Part shown: positions 10,473 to 22,523 of the stretch, one piece after another
Layout: the number at the start of each line of letters is the position of its first letter
Position numbering within the stretch: position 1 is the first letter of the stretch
NCBI GenBank assembly: GCA_950022295.1
Contig: OX465596.1
Span: 214,055,501 to 214,119,500 of the forward strand
DNA from: Bromus sterilis
Taxonomy: Eukaryota > Streptophyta > Magnoliopsida > Poales > Poaceae
Length of the DNA: 64,000 bases
Direction: 5' to 3'
Notes under the pieces: model-generated
What the model was told of the DNA's origin: nothing
What the model saw: the letters and a program-made list of their open reading frames with translations, nothing else
The model's database searches: none
Translations under genes and position numbers: made by a program

Positions 10473-11951
10473 ATGTCAGGTGGAACTCGTAGTGCTGTTC
10501 TTCGGAATCGACACCATGTTCGTAATCGAAATGATGAAGAACCTCCACCACCGCGTTCTGCGGCGGAAATCATGATGGAACCCGAGCGGAATAGACGTGA
10601 TCAAACACGCCTTCTGGAGCTCATCGAGCAGAATACCGCCCATCATCGCAATGTGGTTGTGAGCATTCAGGACTTCATCCTCCTCAAGCCATCGGTATTC
10701 CGATGTTCTTCTGAGCCCCTTGAAGCTGATGATTGGCTCCGTTCCATCGAGCGTAAGCTTGATACTGCACATGTTGCTCCCGATGACCGAGTTATTTTCG
10801 CGGTATACTTCCTGGAAGGTGCTGCTGTTCAATGGTGGGAGAACTATGTTGTTATACAGCCAGATGGTCACGTAGTGACTTGGCAGGAGTTCTGTGTTCC
10901 CTTTCGAGGGTACCACATTCTGGAGGAGTTGATGGAGCGCAAGAAGGAAGAGTTCCGCAATCTAAATCAAGGAGAGATGTCCATTCATGAGTATGTGAGG
11001 GAGTTCAACCGTCTCGCTCGTTATGCCCAAGATGAGATCACCACCAATGCCAGAAAGCAGGCAAGGTTCCTTAATGGACTTAGCCCCATCCTTCGCCATG
11101 ATCTCAACCTCCTTGATTTTGTCACCTTTGATGATTTAGTCAACAGATCCTTCAGAGCTGAGCATGGAAATGAAGTGTTCGAAGAGTCTCGCAAGCATGC
11201 TCTTGAGCTTGCTCCTTCTTCAAGTTCAGCCCCTCGGAAACGCCAAATTTGGATTCCAACTAGTGCCATACCTCCAAACCTTCTTCAGAGGCTACCATCC
11301 AATTTATGCCATCCACCTCAACACGTTATTCCACCCCGGAATGACGGTGTGCAACCAAGTAACCCCACCCCCAGCAATTCAGGCAAGGTGTGTTTCACGT
11401 GTGGTCTGACAGGCCATCACTTCCGACAATGCCCTACAGTGTTTGTGGTACCCCGTCGACCTAGTCATAAGCCTTCAAAGAAATCCACCACCAAAACCAT
11501 CCGAGCAAAGCTTTCAGCCACAAGTAGTGGATATGTGAACCAAATCTCAGTTGAGGAAACCACTGCTACTTCTGACGTCATCCTTGGTACACTCCCAGTC
11601 AATCATGTTCGTGCCTCACTTCTTTTCGATCCAGGAGCTTCTCATTCATTCATGTCGGAGAGTTATGCACTTTGTCATGAGTTTCCTTTTGAAGAAATGT
11701 TTTCTCCAATGATCATTCAAACTCCTGGTTCCAAATGGCAAACTAATAGAGTAAGTCATGGCAATCAAATTGCAATTGAGGGTTTAGTATTCCTTGCTTC
11801 TCTTATAGCCCTCAAGTCTTCGGACATTGATGCCATCCTAGGAATGGATTGGTTATCAAGACAGAATGCTTTCCTTGATTGTAAAGCCAAGTCAGTTAAA
11901 CTCACCCATCCTTCAGGCCAGAAAATTGACTACACCTCACCCAGCTCTTGA
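10473..11951 (+). CDS. gag: Element A Gag plus aspartic protease domain
   Basis: The 492-residue frame encodes the capsid/nucleocapsid protein followed by protease. The retrotransposon Gag core spans about residues 80-205 (WWENY, WQEF and ARF motifs). A CX2CX4HX4C zinc knuckle lies at residues 307-320, which in this family binds element RNA. The retropepsin-like domain starts near residue 370, with its active-site loop FDPGAS at 385-390 and the ILGMDWLS motif at 455-462. The loop has DPG in place of the classical DSG or DTG, and B has the same. The ATG follows the leader and gives the same N-terminus (MSGGTRS) as B. The terminal TGA interrupts what is a single gag-pol frame: the next codons continue in the same frame, and B has AGA at this codon. 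Gag and protease look intact, so Gag-only expression is possible. Confidence 0.88.
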   Translation: MSGGTRSAVLRNRHHVRNRNDEEPPPPRSAAEIMMEPERNRRDQTRLLELIEQNTAHHRNVVVSIQDFILLKPSVFRCSSEPLEADDWLRSIERKLDTAHVAPDDRVIFAVYFLEGAAVQWWENYVVIQPDGHVVTWQEFCVPFRGYHILEELMERKKEEFRNLNQGEMSIHEYVREFNRLARYAQDEITTNARKQARFLNGLSPILRHDLNLLDFVTFDDLVNRSFRAEHGNEVFEESRKHALELAPSSSSAPRKRQIWIPTSAIPPNLLQRLPSNLCHPPQHVIPPRNDGVQPSNPTPSNSGKVCFTCGLTGHHFRQCPTVFVVPRRPSHKPSKKSTTKTIRAKLSATSSGYVNQISVEETTATSDVILGTLPVNHVRASLLFDPGASHSFMSESYALCHEFPFEEMFSPMIIQTPGSKWQTNRVSHGNQIAIEGLVFLASLIALKSSDIDAILGMDWLSRQNAFLDCKAKSVKLTHPSGQKIDYTSPSS

Positions 11952-13499
11952 ATCCAGATGCATACTTTGAATGTGCTTCCCCTTCCTGAGCTTGAAGATA
12001 TTCCGGTGGTTCGTGACTTCCCGGATGTCTTTCCTGAAGAGTTGCCGGGCATGCCACCCGACATATGTGTAGAATTCATAGTGGATCTTATATCAGGCAC
12101 AGCCCCAATCTCTAGACGCCCATATAGAATGGCCCCACAGGAGTTAGCTGAGCTAAAAACCCAACTTGATGCTTCGTTGGAAAAAGGCTTCATCCGCCCT
12201 AGCTCATCGCCATGGGGTTGCCCCGTTCTGTTCGTAACGAAGAAAGATGGAACAGAAAGGATGTGCGTAGACTATCGCCCGCTAAATCTAGTGACGATAA
12301 AGAACAAGTACCCACTTCCCAGGATCAATGATCTTTATGATCAACTTGCTGGATCCTCTGTCTTCTCCAAGATGGATTTGAGATTAGGTTATCATCAAAT
12401 CAAAATCAGAAACGAGGACATTCCAAAGACGGCTTTCACTACTCGTTATGGTCTTTACGAGTTCACCGTCATGTCCTTCGGTCTAACCAATGCCCCTGCT
12501 ACTTTTTCACGCATGATGAACTCGATCTTCATGGAGTATTTGGACAAGTTCGTCGTGGTTTACTTCGATGACATCCTGATATACTCGAAGAACGAAGAAG
12601 AACATGCCGAGCATCTTAGGCTGGTATTGATGAAACTTCGAGAGCATCGCCTTTATGCCAAGTTCTCTAAGTGCGAATTTTGGCTACCAGAAGTGACCTA
12701 CTTAGACCACGTGATTTCTGCCAAAGGCATTGCTGTCAATCCCGAGAGAGTTCAGGCCATCCTTGACTGGACTCCACCTGAATCGGTTAAGCAAGTTAGG
12801 AGTTTTCTTGGCTTAGCAAGCTATTTCCGCCGCTTAGTTGAGAACTTCTCCAAAGTTTCAAAGCCTCTAACTGAACTCCTCAAGAAAGATAAGAAATTCC
12901 AATGGACTCCCAAGTGCGAGGAAAGCTTTCAAGAGCTAAATAGAAGATTGACTTCTGCACCCGTACTTGCTCCTCCAGACACCAAGAAGGATTTCGAGAT
13001 CTTTTGTGATGGTTCACGACAAGGGTTAGGATGCATACTTATACAAGATAGACATGTGGTAGCTTATGCTTCACGCCAATTGCGTCCACATGAAGAGAAC
13101 TACCCTACCCGTGATCTTGAACTCGCTGCCGTAGTTCATGCCCTGACAACTTGGCGACATTACCTCCTTGGTAATCGTTGTGAGATCTATTCCGACCACC
13201 AAAGCCTCAAATACATATTCACTCAGCCAGATCTTAAACTCAGGCAAAGACGCTGGATTGAGTTGATGAAAGATTATGACTTAGGAATGTCTTACACCCC
13301 AGGCAAAGCCAATGTCATGGCTGATGCACTAAGTCGTAAGTCGTATTGTAACAACCTCATGTTACAACAATATCAACCACTTCTTCATGAGGAATTTCGA
13401 AAGCTCAACCTCGAGATTGTTCCTCGTGGATCTCTTTTCAACTTGGTGGCGAAACCAACCCTTGAGGATCAAATCATAGTTGCCCAAAGGCGTGCATGA
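11952..13499 (+). pseudogene. pol: Element A reverse transcriptase and RNase H (pol, part 1)
   Basis: This is the same frame as gag, resuming after the TGA at 11949-11951. The first Met is at 11958 and opens 513 residues. RT occupies about residues 76-255: the first catalytic Asp is in SKMDLRLGYHQIKI (residue 140) and the YFDD box is at 202-205. RNase H follows at about 345-458, with acidic residues visible at D351, E388, D413 and D456. These domains would copy element RNA into DNA and remove the RNA strand inside virus-like particles. The frame ends at a TGA (13497-13499) where B has CGA, a CpG to TpG type change. All catalytic residues are present, but there is no uninterrupted link to Gag or integrase. 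Confidence 0.85.
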
Positions 13500-14078
13500 G
13501 GTGTTCGCCGGATCAAGGAGAACATTGCTAGCGGAGTTGCTAAATGTTTCTCCACAGATTGCAAAGGAACGATATTCTTTGAAAATCGTTTGGTATTACC
13601 TAAGAATAGAGATCTAAGGCAACTCATCCTCAAAGAAGCCCATGACACACCCCTCTCGATTCATCCAGGTAGCACAAAAATGTACCGAGATCTACGCCAG
13701 AGATTTTTGTGGACTAGGATGAAGAGAGACATTGCTCGATATGTTGCCGAATGTGATGTTTTTCGTCGCATTAAGGCCGAACACCAAAGACCTGCTGGTA
13801 CTCTTCAACCTTTGCCTATTCCCGAGTCGAAATGGGACAAAGTCGGTATGGACTTCATCACCGGCTTTCCAAAAACCCAGAAAGGAAACGATGCCATCTT
13901 CATTGTCATAGATAGGCTTTCCAAAGTTGCTCACTTCCTTCCTGTTCCCGAGTCTATAACTGCTAGTCAGTTGGCGGACTTGTACGTCTCTAGAATTGTG
14001 TCTCTTCACGATGTTCCTTTGGAAATCAATTCTGATCATGGTAGCCTTTTCACCTCTAGATTTTGGGGAAGCTTTTAG
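13500..14078 (+). pseudogene. pol: Element A integrase, N-terminal and catalytic part (pol, part 2)
   Basis: The frame is the same as the RT. The zinc-binding HHCC region is visible (His in KEAHDTPLSIHPG, Cys in ECDVF), but the second Cys is replaced by Phe; B keeps CDVC. The first two catalytic acidic residues are in VGMDFITGF and INSDHG. A TAG at 14076-14078 stops the frame just before the block holding the catalytic Glu; B has CAA there. The integrase would insert cDNA into chromosomes, but this one is broken. Confidence 0.82.
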
Positions 14079-14572
14079 AATGCTATGGGAACTCATGTCT
14101 CCTTTAGTACAGCTTTCCATCCTCAGTCTAGCGGTCAAGTTGAAAGGGTTAATCAATCTTGGAAGACATGCTCAGAGCTTGTGTTATCTCATTCGGAAAG
14201 AATTGGGAGAAATCTCTTCCATTTGCCGAATTTTCTTATAACAACAGTTTTCAATCTACTCTGAACATGGCTCCTTTTGAACTCCTCTATGGACGACGAT
14301 GTCGAACACCCCTAAAATGGTCAGAAACAGGTGAAAGAAAACTCTTTGGACCGGATATGATCAAGGAAGCAGAAGAGAAAGTTCGCATTGTTCGTGATCG
14401 ATTGAAAGCAGCCCAGTCTCGTCAGAAAATCTACTATGATCGTCATCAGAGGCAAGAAAGCTAGGATCTGGATGAGAAGGCTTACCTTCGGGTTACTCCT
14501 CTGAAGAGAACCCAACGCTTCGGTATCAAAGGCAAGTTGGCCCCACGTTGCATCAGACCTTTCCGCATTCTT
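14079..14572 (+). pseudogene. pol: Element A integrase, C-terminal part (pol, part 3)
   Basis: The Glu-containing block (QVERVNQ, Glu codon at 14142) is still in the original frame. A 1-nt deletion near 14155 then shifts the homology to another frame, which is open from 14159 (EDMLRACVISFGKNWEKSLPF onward). A TAG at 14462-14464 replaces a Tyr codon kept in B. Homology continues through the GPF/Y-like region (CIRPFRIL) until a second 1-nt deletion near 14572. Confidence 0.78.
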
Positions 14573-14952
14573 GATAACGTGGAGAAGTTGACTACCAACT
14601 TGAACTACCCCCGCACCTTTCCCGAGTACATGATGTATTCCATGTGGCACAACTCAGGCGTTGCTTCAAGGACCCCATCCGCGAACTCGACCATGAAAAG
14701 CTTGATCTCCAATATGACCTTTCTTATCGAGAGTACCCCGTTTGTATTCTTGATTCAGCAGAGCATGTGACCCGTCGTAAGAAGATCAAGTTCCTCAAAG
14801 TGCAATGGTCACATCACTCCGAGAAAGAAGCTACCTGGGAAAGAGAAGACCGCCTCCGTGTCGAGTATCCCACCTTCCTCCCGACGACTTCTGAATCTCG
14901 GGACGAGATTCTTTTGAGTGGGGGCAAGTTGTCACAACCCCAACTAGGGTAA
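14573..14952 (+). pseudogene. pol: Element A C-terminal chromodomain region (pol, part 4)
   Basis: After the second frameshift the homology runs in a third frame (open from 14644) and includes IKFLKVQWSHHSEKEATWERED, the chromodomain-like module of plant chromoviruses thought to steer integration to particular chromatin. The frame runs through the purine-rich tract and stops 23 nt inside the 3' LTR. Confidence 0.78.
14913..14929 (+). other. Element A polypurine tract
   Basis: A G/A-rich run (TTGAGTGGGGGCAAGT) lies directly before the 3' LTR start at 14930. This is the expected plus-strand primer position. The same tract, inverted, precedes B's 3' LTR. Confidence 0.75.
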
Positions 14953-17900
14953 GTGCTAGGGTTGCTTGATCCCATTGCATCATAAAAAAATCCAAAAAAA
15001 AATTCAAAAATGGGAAAAAGGAAAGCCCTGAGAATTTAAATAAATGGCCAAATAAAAATCTTTTTCCAAAAATCATTTGAATGTTTGGAAAATTCCTATA
15101 AATGATGGTGATCATATCAAAAGTGGTTTGGGTTCATTCCCATGCCCATGGAATTTTCTAAAATTCACAAAGTGCCTTGGAAATTAAATTTGACCCTTAT
15201 TTGAATTGAAATTCAAATGTTTTGAATTTCAAAAATGCTCAAATTCTACAAGTGACTTGCTACTGGTCACCTAGGATTTATAAAAATGTTTTGACATTTA
15301 AAAAAATTTCCTAGCTATTTATTTCTGGGCACAACAGAATTACAGAAAATAAAAAGAAAGAAGAAATAAAGAAAAGAGGGGCAGAGAGGCTTCTGGCCCA
15401 ACTCATCCCCCCAGCCCACCAGGCGGCCCAGCCCACCTCCCCTTTCGTCTTCTTCTTCAACCAGCTCGGTGTCGAGCTGGGAGATTACGGCGACCGCCAC
15501 CGCGACGGCGACGCCACGCAGCTGTTCCCCGAGCCCTATCTCCTCGCCAGGAGAACCCCCTCGAAGCCCCCTACCACTTCCCCCTCTTGCCGCCTCCTCT
15601 CTTTCCTCCTCGCCGTCTTCTTCGTCATCTCCAGAAGCGCGCTGGAGCTCGCCGTCGTGCGCAGCCGTGGCCATCGAGGCCCTCTCGCTAAGCTACCGTG
15701 TCCAGAAGACTCGCATGCGCCGACATACTTTTCCAGCGCACGGAATCAAGCCCGCCTGCCCCTTGGACGACGCAATCGTCACCACCATCTCCCGGCCGCC
15801 GTGGAATCCTGGCGATCGATTCGCCGCCTCCGTCGCTCCTCCGCCTCTTCCGGCCTCTCCAACGTGCTCCTGGTGAGCTGCCTCGTCGAACCCCTCACCC
15901 CGCGCTCGTTCTAGCCGCCCCGGTCGACGTCTCCTTCGAGCAGCAACTCCGGCCACCGCGCGAGTCGTCGCCGGCGTGGCCCGGGGCCTCCTCGAGGTTC
16001 CCCGCGTGGTCTACGCGACGCGCACGAGCGAGGGGAACCCTCCCGTGCCTTCCCCGTGCCCTCCCGTGGCCTGCAGCCGGAGTCCGGCGTTGCTCCGCCG
16101 TGCCCGAGCCGCCGGCGTCAAGCCGCCGGGCACTTAGCCTAACCCCACCCCTAATAACCCCCCTAGCCCCACTGACAGTGGGCCCAGGCCTTAATTAAAC
16201 CAAGTTTAAATTTAAGCAGAAATTAAACTAACCCCTAGCCACTGACCAGTGGGACCCCCCAGTCAGGGAGGCCCACACGTCATGCTGACGTAGGCATGAC
16301 GCCATACTTCCCTTTTCTATTTAAAAGAAAATCCAAAAATTACAGAAAATAAATTAAACTTCAATAATTCATAGAAAATTCATATTAACTCCAAATTAAA
16401 CATATAATATATGAATAATTATCAGAAAAATGCAAGGATTAAAAATATGCAAAAAAATTCATGTTTGACCATTTTAAAATGGGGAAACAGTAGCAAGTTT
16501 ACATATGGCTTAATTTGAATTCAAATTTGAAGTTTGAATTTGCAAATCCTTTGAAATACACTTCAATTAAATTGAATTGTCAACAAACCAGTACCATATA
16601 CATCATGTGACAGCATAAACATGTGCTTGAGCATTTCCATTCAATGTTGCCCCCCTTGTTGATGATTGCCTCCGATGACAGACGTTCCGAGACGGTGATC
16701 ACCCCCGAAGGAGAAGAAGTTCGGTAAACCCCGTGTATCATCAGCAGGGCAAGCAAACCCCATTGATCATGTCTATAAAATCCCACTTCCCTCTCAATCC
16801 CGCTTATGCATGTTTAGGAGATCACCTTGGTATCGATTATACCTCATAGTTGAGCCCATATCCGATGCATGACCTATCATCTTGTCACAGTAGTAAGCAA
16901 ACCACAATAATAGATGACATAGGAGTTGTTTGATATCATGTGGCCCCTGCAACTGTTACTGCTTATTGCATGCTTTGAGTTTACAATGAGGATGCTTTTA
17001 ATGTGAGTCGGGATGATAGTGAACATGGTGTTGATGAAAGTGAAACTATGTTGGTGAATCTACCCTAATACAAGGTGAACGATGAGAGAATGTGTAGGAT
17101 TACATAGTGGGTTGTCTCGTTGAACACCGCCTTAAGCACCGAGTTCTTGTATGGTAATCCAACACAAAGAGTACAACCACACATTAGGCTCACTGACCCC
17201 TCTCGCCCTAGTACCTTGATCCATGTTGACGTCCAGGAGTCACATTAGTTCGGGATTTCCATTTGGCATATGCATAGAAAAAGAATGGATGGAAGGTTGC
17301 ATCATATAGATATGTGGGTGGATCTGTGAGACAGTGAAACCATCTTCTCAGATGGAGTTTCGGTTGCCTACATTGTCTGAGTCCGTATCGTTGATCCGGC
17401 CGGGCTCTCGAGCGGGATCTACCTCAGATAGTCGACTCCTGGAATAGACCGGTTGTGAGCGAAGTGTCGTGGTGAACATCCTCGCCGGCCCCCCTTGAAT
17501 GGTGACGAGACCTGGAGGTAACTGATGGTCATGTGTGTGTAGCTTACAACCTAGCAAGGTTAACAAAACTATTCGAATAGCCGCGTCCGAGGTTAAGGAC
17601 TACTTGGAACCTGTACCTGATTATTAGACAACTTGATTGGATACTCTAAAACTCGCAAGATAAGCGTGAGTGCTATGGCGTGCTTTCTCGTGGGGAAGTC
17701 GAGGAAGTATCCATAGTGGTGTATTGGTTGGAGACTTGGTAGTGGACTCGTGTACGCTTCTTACCTCAAGTCTGGTACTCGTAGAAAAGGACTAGCCAAG
17801 TCAAAGCTGGCACTTCTGCATGATGAAACCCCACCTCCCTTTACCTTGAAACTTGAGCATGAGTAGTTTAGTTCTGATGTAAGTCTTGCTGAGTACGACT

Positions 17901-18703
17901 TTGTACTAACGTTTGCCTATTCTATGTTTTAGATGAGAATCCGGACCCCGATGGAGTCACCTTCGTGAAGCTCGACGTTGATCTTGGTAGTATAGTTCCA
18001 GACAGCAGTCTGGTCCCTCGTGGAAGGGCATGTTTGTTGAACAAGGCTTCTCTAAGCCATTTGTTAATCTTGTCTGTACTCAGACCCAATTTTCTTCCGT
18101 TGTATGATGTAATGTTGATCACAAACATGTGATCTTTGTATGCTCTATGTGTAAGTCAATAAAGATACACTTTGTAGAGTTATGTGATGATACCTGCTGT
18201 GCATACTAGGCATGTGTGTTGCGTGTATGTTTATAAAATGCATGTCTTAGTATGGGTGTTCGAGACTTTAGTTGTGATCTGGCTGGCGGTCTTTTATACA
18301 CCAAGTGACCCTTAGATGTGCGCAGCTTTGGGCATTGCGATGCGATTGCTCGTGACTCTGTCACGTGCACTTTTGTTGTATGATCGAGCCCTCCCTAGAC
18401 CCCGACTAAGTGATCGGTCTGGAGTAAGTCTATGTAAGAGTTAGGATTCAATCGATAACATGGTTGAGGCGACTTGTCTATGAGTATGGGATTCACCACC
18501 CATAAGCATTTACACTTGTGAGCGGACGATGAGGGCCCATCTCAGATGATCATCCGGCCTGGATGGGATGCCCCTCACGTTCGATGCTTTCCGACAGTGT
18601 TCTGTGCTTGGCCTTGTCTGCTTAGACAAGTGGGTACGGCTCTCGGCTCTCCATGTGATTGCATCGTGACTGGAATTACATACGGATATTCCGGGTTCCG
18701 ACA
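14930..18703 (+). repeat. Element A 3' LTR (3774 bp)
   Basis: It matches 6224-9999 over its whole length with scattered substitutions and small indels. It starts TGTCACAACCCC and ends CCGGGTTCCGACA, followed by the ACACC duplication. It lies tail to tail with the 3' LTR of B, 38 bp away, and forms a long imperfect inverted repeat with it. Confidence 0.92.
18158..18163 (+). terminator. Polyadenylation signal in A 3' LTR
   Basis: AATAAA sits at the same place as in the 5' LTR, in the GTC-AATAAA-GATACAC context, and is the likely end signal for element A transcripts. Confidence 0.5.
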
Positions 18704-18741
18704 ACACCCCTGCAGGATTAAATCTTTTCGAGAAGCCTAGT
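18704..18741 (+). repeat. 38-bp remnant of element D 5' LTR between A and B (piece 2 of 3)
   Basis: After the right ACACC duplication (18704-18708), the sequence continues with D LTR sequence found in the 3' LTR at about 54399-54427 (CCTGCAGGATTAAATC and TCGAGAAGCC words). This proves that A and B sit in the same D LTR. The last bases (CTAGT) should be the left target duplication of B but match CGTGT at 49859 in only 3 of 5 positions. Confidence 0.85.
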
Positions 18742-21700
18742 TGTCGGGACCCGGAATATGCGTATGTAATTCCAGTCACGATGCAATCACATGAAGAGCC
18801 GAGAGCCGTATCCACTTGTCTAAGAAGACAAGGCCAAGCACAGAACACTCTCGGAAAGCATCGAACGTGAGGGGCATCCCATCCAGGCCGGGTGATCAAC
18901 TGAGATGGGTCCTCATCGTCCGCTCACAAGTCTAAATGCTTATGGGTGGTGAATCCCATACTCATAGACAAGTCACCTCAACCATGTTATCGATTGAATC
19001 CTAACTCTTACATAGACTTACTCCAGCCCGATCACTTAGTCGGGTTCTAGGGCGGGCTCGATCATACAACAAAGTGTGCATGTGACAGAGTCACGAGCAA
19101 TCGCATCGCGATGCCCTAAGTTGCGCGCATCTAAGGGCCACTTGGTGTAGAAAAGGCCGCCAGCCAGATCACAACTAAGGTCTCGAAAACCCATACTAAT
19201 ACATGCATGTCACAAACATACACGCAGCACACATGCCTAGTATGAACAGCAGGTATCATCACATAACTCTACAAAGTGTACCTTTATTGCCTTACACATA
19301 GAGCATACAAAGATCACATGTCTGTGATCATCATTACATCATACAACGGAAGCAAATTAGGTCTAAGGACAGACAAGATTAACAAATGGCTTAGAGAAGC
19401 CTTGTACAACAAAAATGCCCTTCCACGAGGAACCAGACTGCTGTCTAGAACTATACTAGCTTAGTCAACGTCGAGCTTCAGGAAGGTGACTCCATCGGGG
19501 TCTGGGTTTCCATCTAAAACATAGAATAAGCAAACGTGAGTACAAGGTCGTACTCAGCAAGACTTACATCAGAACTAAACCACTCATGCTCAAGTTTCAA
19601 GGTAAAGGGAGGTGGGGTTTCATCATGCAGAAGTGCCAGCTTTGACTTGGCTAGTCCTGTTCTACGATTACCAGACTTGAGGTAAGAAGCGTACACGAGT
19701 CCACTACCAAGTCTCCAACCAATATACCACTATGGTTACTTCCTCGACTTCCCCACGAGGAAGCACACCACAACACTCACGCTTATCTTGCGAGTTTTAG
19801 AAGTATCCATTCAGGTTGTCTAATAATCAGGTACAGGTTCCAAGTAGTCCATTACCGCGGACGCGGCTATTCGAATAGTTTTGTTAACCTTTCAAGGGTG
19901 TAAACTACACACACATGACCATCGGTTACCGCCTTTTGCTCGCCACCGTTCAAGAGGTGACAGCGAGGATGTTCACCACGACACTTCGCTCACAATCGGT
20001 CTATTCCAGGAGTCGACTATCTGAGTTGCCTCCGGTCGAGAGCCCGACCGGATCAACGAAACGGACTCAAACAATGCAAGTGACCGAGCCGACACCTTTT
20101 GCAGATGGTTTTCCTGCCTCACAGGTGCACCCACATATCTATATGATGCAACCATTCCTTCATTCTTTTTCTATGCACATGCCAAATGGAAAGCCCGAAC
20201 TAATGTGACTCCTGGACATCAACACAGATCAAGGTACTAGGACGAGAGGGGTCAGTGAGCCCAATGTGTGGTTGTACTCTTTGTCTTGGATTACCATACA
20301 AGAACTCGGTGCTTAAGGCGGTGTTCAACGAGACAACCCACTGTGTACTCCTACACAGCCTCTCATCGTTCACCTTGTATTAGGGTGGATTCACCAACAC
20401 GTTATCATCAGCATCATTGTGATCATCCATCCCGACTCACAAACAATGTAACCTCATTGTATCACTAAGCAGAAATAAGCAGTAACAGTTGTAGGGTCCA
20501 CATGCTCATCATTCAACTCCTATATCTGCTAGGATTGTGGATTGCTTAATACGGTGACAAAATGATAGGTCATGCATCAGAATGGGCTCAACTATGCGAA
20601 AGAACGTGTCTCGGTGATCTCCTAAACGTGCATAAGCGAGACTGAGAGGGAAGTGGGATTTTATAGATACGATCAATGGGGGTTTGCTTGCCTTGCTGAC
20701 GAGGTTCGGTACGGTGTCTTCAACGAAGGGGGTGGCCTCCGGTTCCGGCTCCACTTCTATCGAGCAAACATCACAAACATTGCAATCAATATAATGTACA
20801 ATGCACAATCACATGGTCAAGTTGTAGAACATGATGTACATGGTACTGATGTGTTGACAATTCCATTTAATTGAAGTGTATTGCAAAAGAATTTCAAATT
20901 CAAACTTCAAATTTGAATTCAAATTAAGCCATATGCAAACTTGTTACTGTTGCCCCATTTTAAAATGGTCAAACATGAAAACAAATTCCATATTCTTAAT
21001 CCTTGCATTTTTTTGATAATTTTTCATATAATATTTGTTAATTTTGGAGTTAAAATGAATATTCTATGATTTATTGAAGTTTAATTGATTTTCTGTCTTT
21101 TTCTGTATTTCTAATAATTCAAAATTCTAATTACTGCATCAGCATGACATCATGCTGACGTAGGGGGCCTCTGACCAGAGGGACCCACTGGTCAGCCTCT
21201 CTTGGGTTAATCCCCATTTTAATTTAATTAAGCAGAGGATTAGGGGGTCTGGCCCCACTGTCAGTCTCAGGTGGGGTTGATTAGGGGTTGGGGTTTAGCC
21301 CTAATTTGTCGGGGTTGTCGCCGGTGAGCTCTGGGACGGTGGCGCCTCGTCGGAACTTCGCCGGAATGCGGTTTCGAGCACGGGGATGGTAAAGGAGGGC
21401 ACGGGCGTGTGTCTCGTCGTCGTCCGCATCGCGTGGTGCCAGCAGGGGGTCACGGGAAGCTTCAGGGCCACGGCTACGACGACGGGCGGGGCGACCGAAG
21501 ACGGAGCACGACGGCGATGGCGATTTCGGGCACCAAATCGCGCGTGGAGAGAGGGGAAATAATTGTATGCCCACCCCGAACTTGCTGGTGAGGACGGCGT
21601 GGCTGGGGAAGGCGTGGTGGTGACGTAATCAACGGCGAGCTCCCGCGGCTCCGAGGAGATGGCGACGGCGATTCCGGTGGATGCAGGTCGAGGAGGTTCC

Positions 21701-22523
21701 CGATCCGTTGCACGGCGACGTAGACGATGGCGTTGGATCTCCTGTGCAAGGTTGTAGGGGCTCGGGTGCTCCTCGGCCGCGAGTAACCACGGCGGCGCTC
21801 TACGGCGGCTTTCGGACGGTGGAAAAATCGAGCGAGAGAGAACACGAGAGAGACAGAGGAGGGGTAATGGATACGGGGCTTTGAGGCGGTCTCCACGGCG
21901 AGGAGATAGGGCACGGGGAGCAGCTGCATGGCCTCGCCGGCGTCGGCGGACACGACTTGCACGCCACCGTGCTGCTTGGCTCGGCGGGGAGGAAGGTGAC
22001 AAGAGGAGGGGGGTGGGCCTGGGCTGGCTGGGCCGTGGGGGTGAGTTGGGCCATTTGCCAGGTAGGCCTTTCTTTCTTTTCTTTCTGTTTTAGTTTTTAT
22101 TTCTCCTGACATTTGTTCTGTTTTGATATAAAAAATATCAAAACATTATATAAAATCCCCAAATTATTTATATGGACTTACATGGCATAACACTAGCCAA
22201 TCCCAAGATTTGAAGATTTTTGAAATTCAACTTATTTGAATTTCAATTCAAATAGGGTTTTTATTTAAATTCCAAGCCCTATTTGGAATATTTGAAAATC
22301 TTGGTGCATGCAGTGGAACCCACTTCACTTTATATGTGATCATGCATATTTATAAGACTTTTCAGAAATACAAGAGGAATTTTTTTGAAGAAATTTTGAT
22401 CTGGCCATTTGAATTAATTTCTCAGGGCTTTCTGCTTTCCCCATTTTGAATTTCCTTTCAAATTTTTACATGATGCAAGGGACTAAACCAACCCTAGCAC
22501 ATACCTAACTTGGGGTTGTGACA
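18742..22523 (-). repeat. Element B 3' LTR (3782 bp)
   Basis: Read on the minus strand, it starts TGTCACAACCCC at 22523 and ends CCGGGTCCCGACA at 18742. It pairs with 46074-49858. The half nearest 18742 is very similar to the inverted 3' end of A's LTR. The GC-rich block is at 21300-22060. Frames in that block (for example 21301-22002) are compositional. Confidence 0.9.
19283..19288 (-). terminator. Polyadenylation signal in B 3' LTR
   Basis: TTTATT on the plus strand is AATAAA on the element's strand, about 540 bp before the LTR end as in A. Confidence 0.45.

Larger units (their letters stand above)
6224..18703 (+). mobile_element. Element A: complete but inactivated Ty3/Gypsy chromovirus (12.5 kb)
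   Basis: A has the full architecture: a 5' LTR (6224-9999), a primer site, gag-protease, RT, RNase H, integrase and chromodomain in that order, a purine-rich tract and a 3' LTR (14930-18703), flanked by ACACC duplications. The gene order and C-terminal chromodomain place it among plant chromoviruses, most likely the Tekay/Del lineage. The family name is not assigned. Pol carries at least four in-frame stops and two frameshifts, so the element cannot make Pol by itself. It inserted into the 5' LTR of D. Confidence 0.93.

Noticed and set aside
18510..18899. 129-codon minus-strand frame across the A/B junction
   Set aside because: It spans the inverted LTR ends and the spacer, and its two halves are partial mirror translations of the palindrome.
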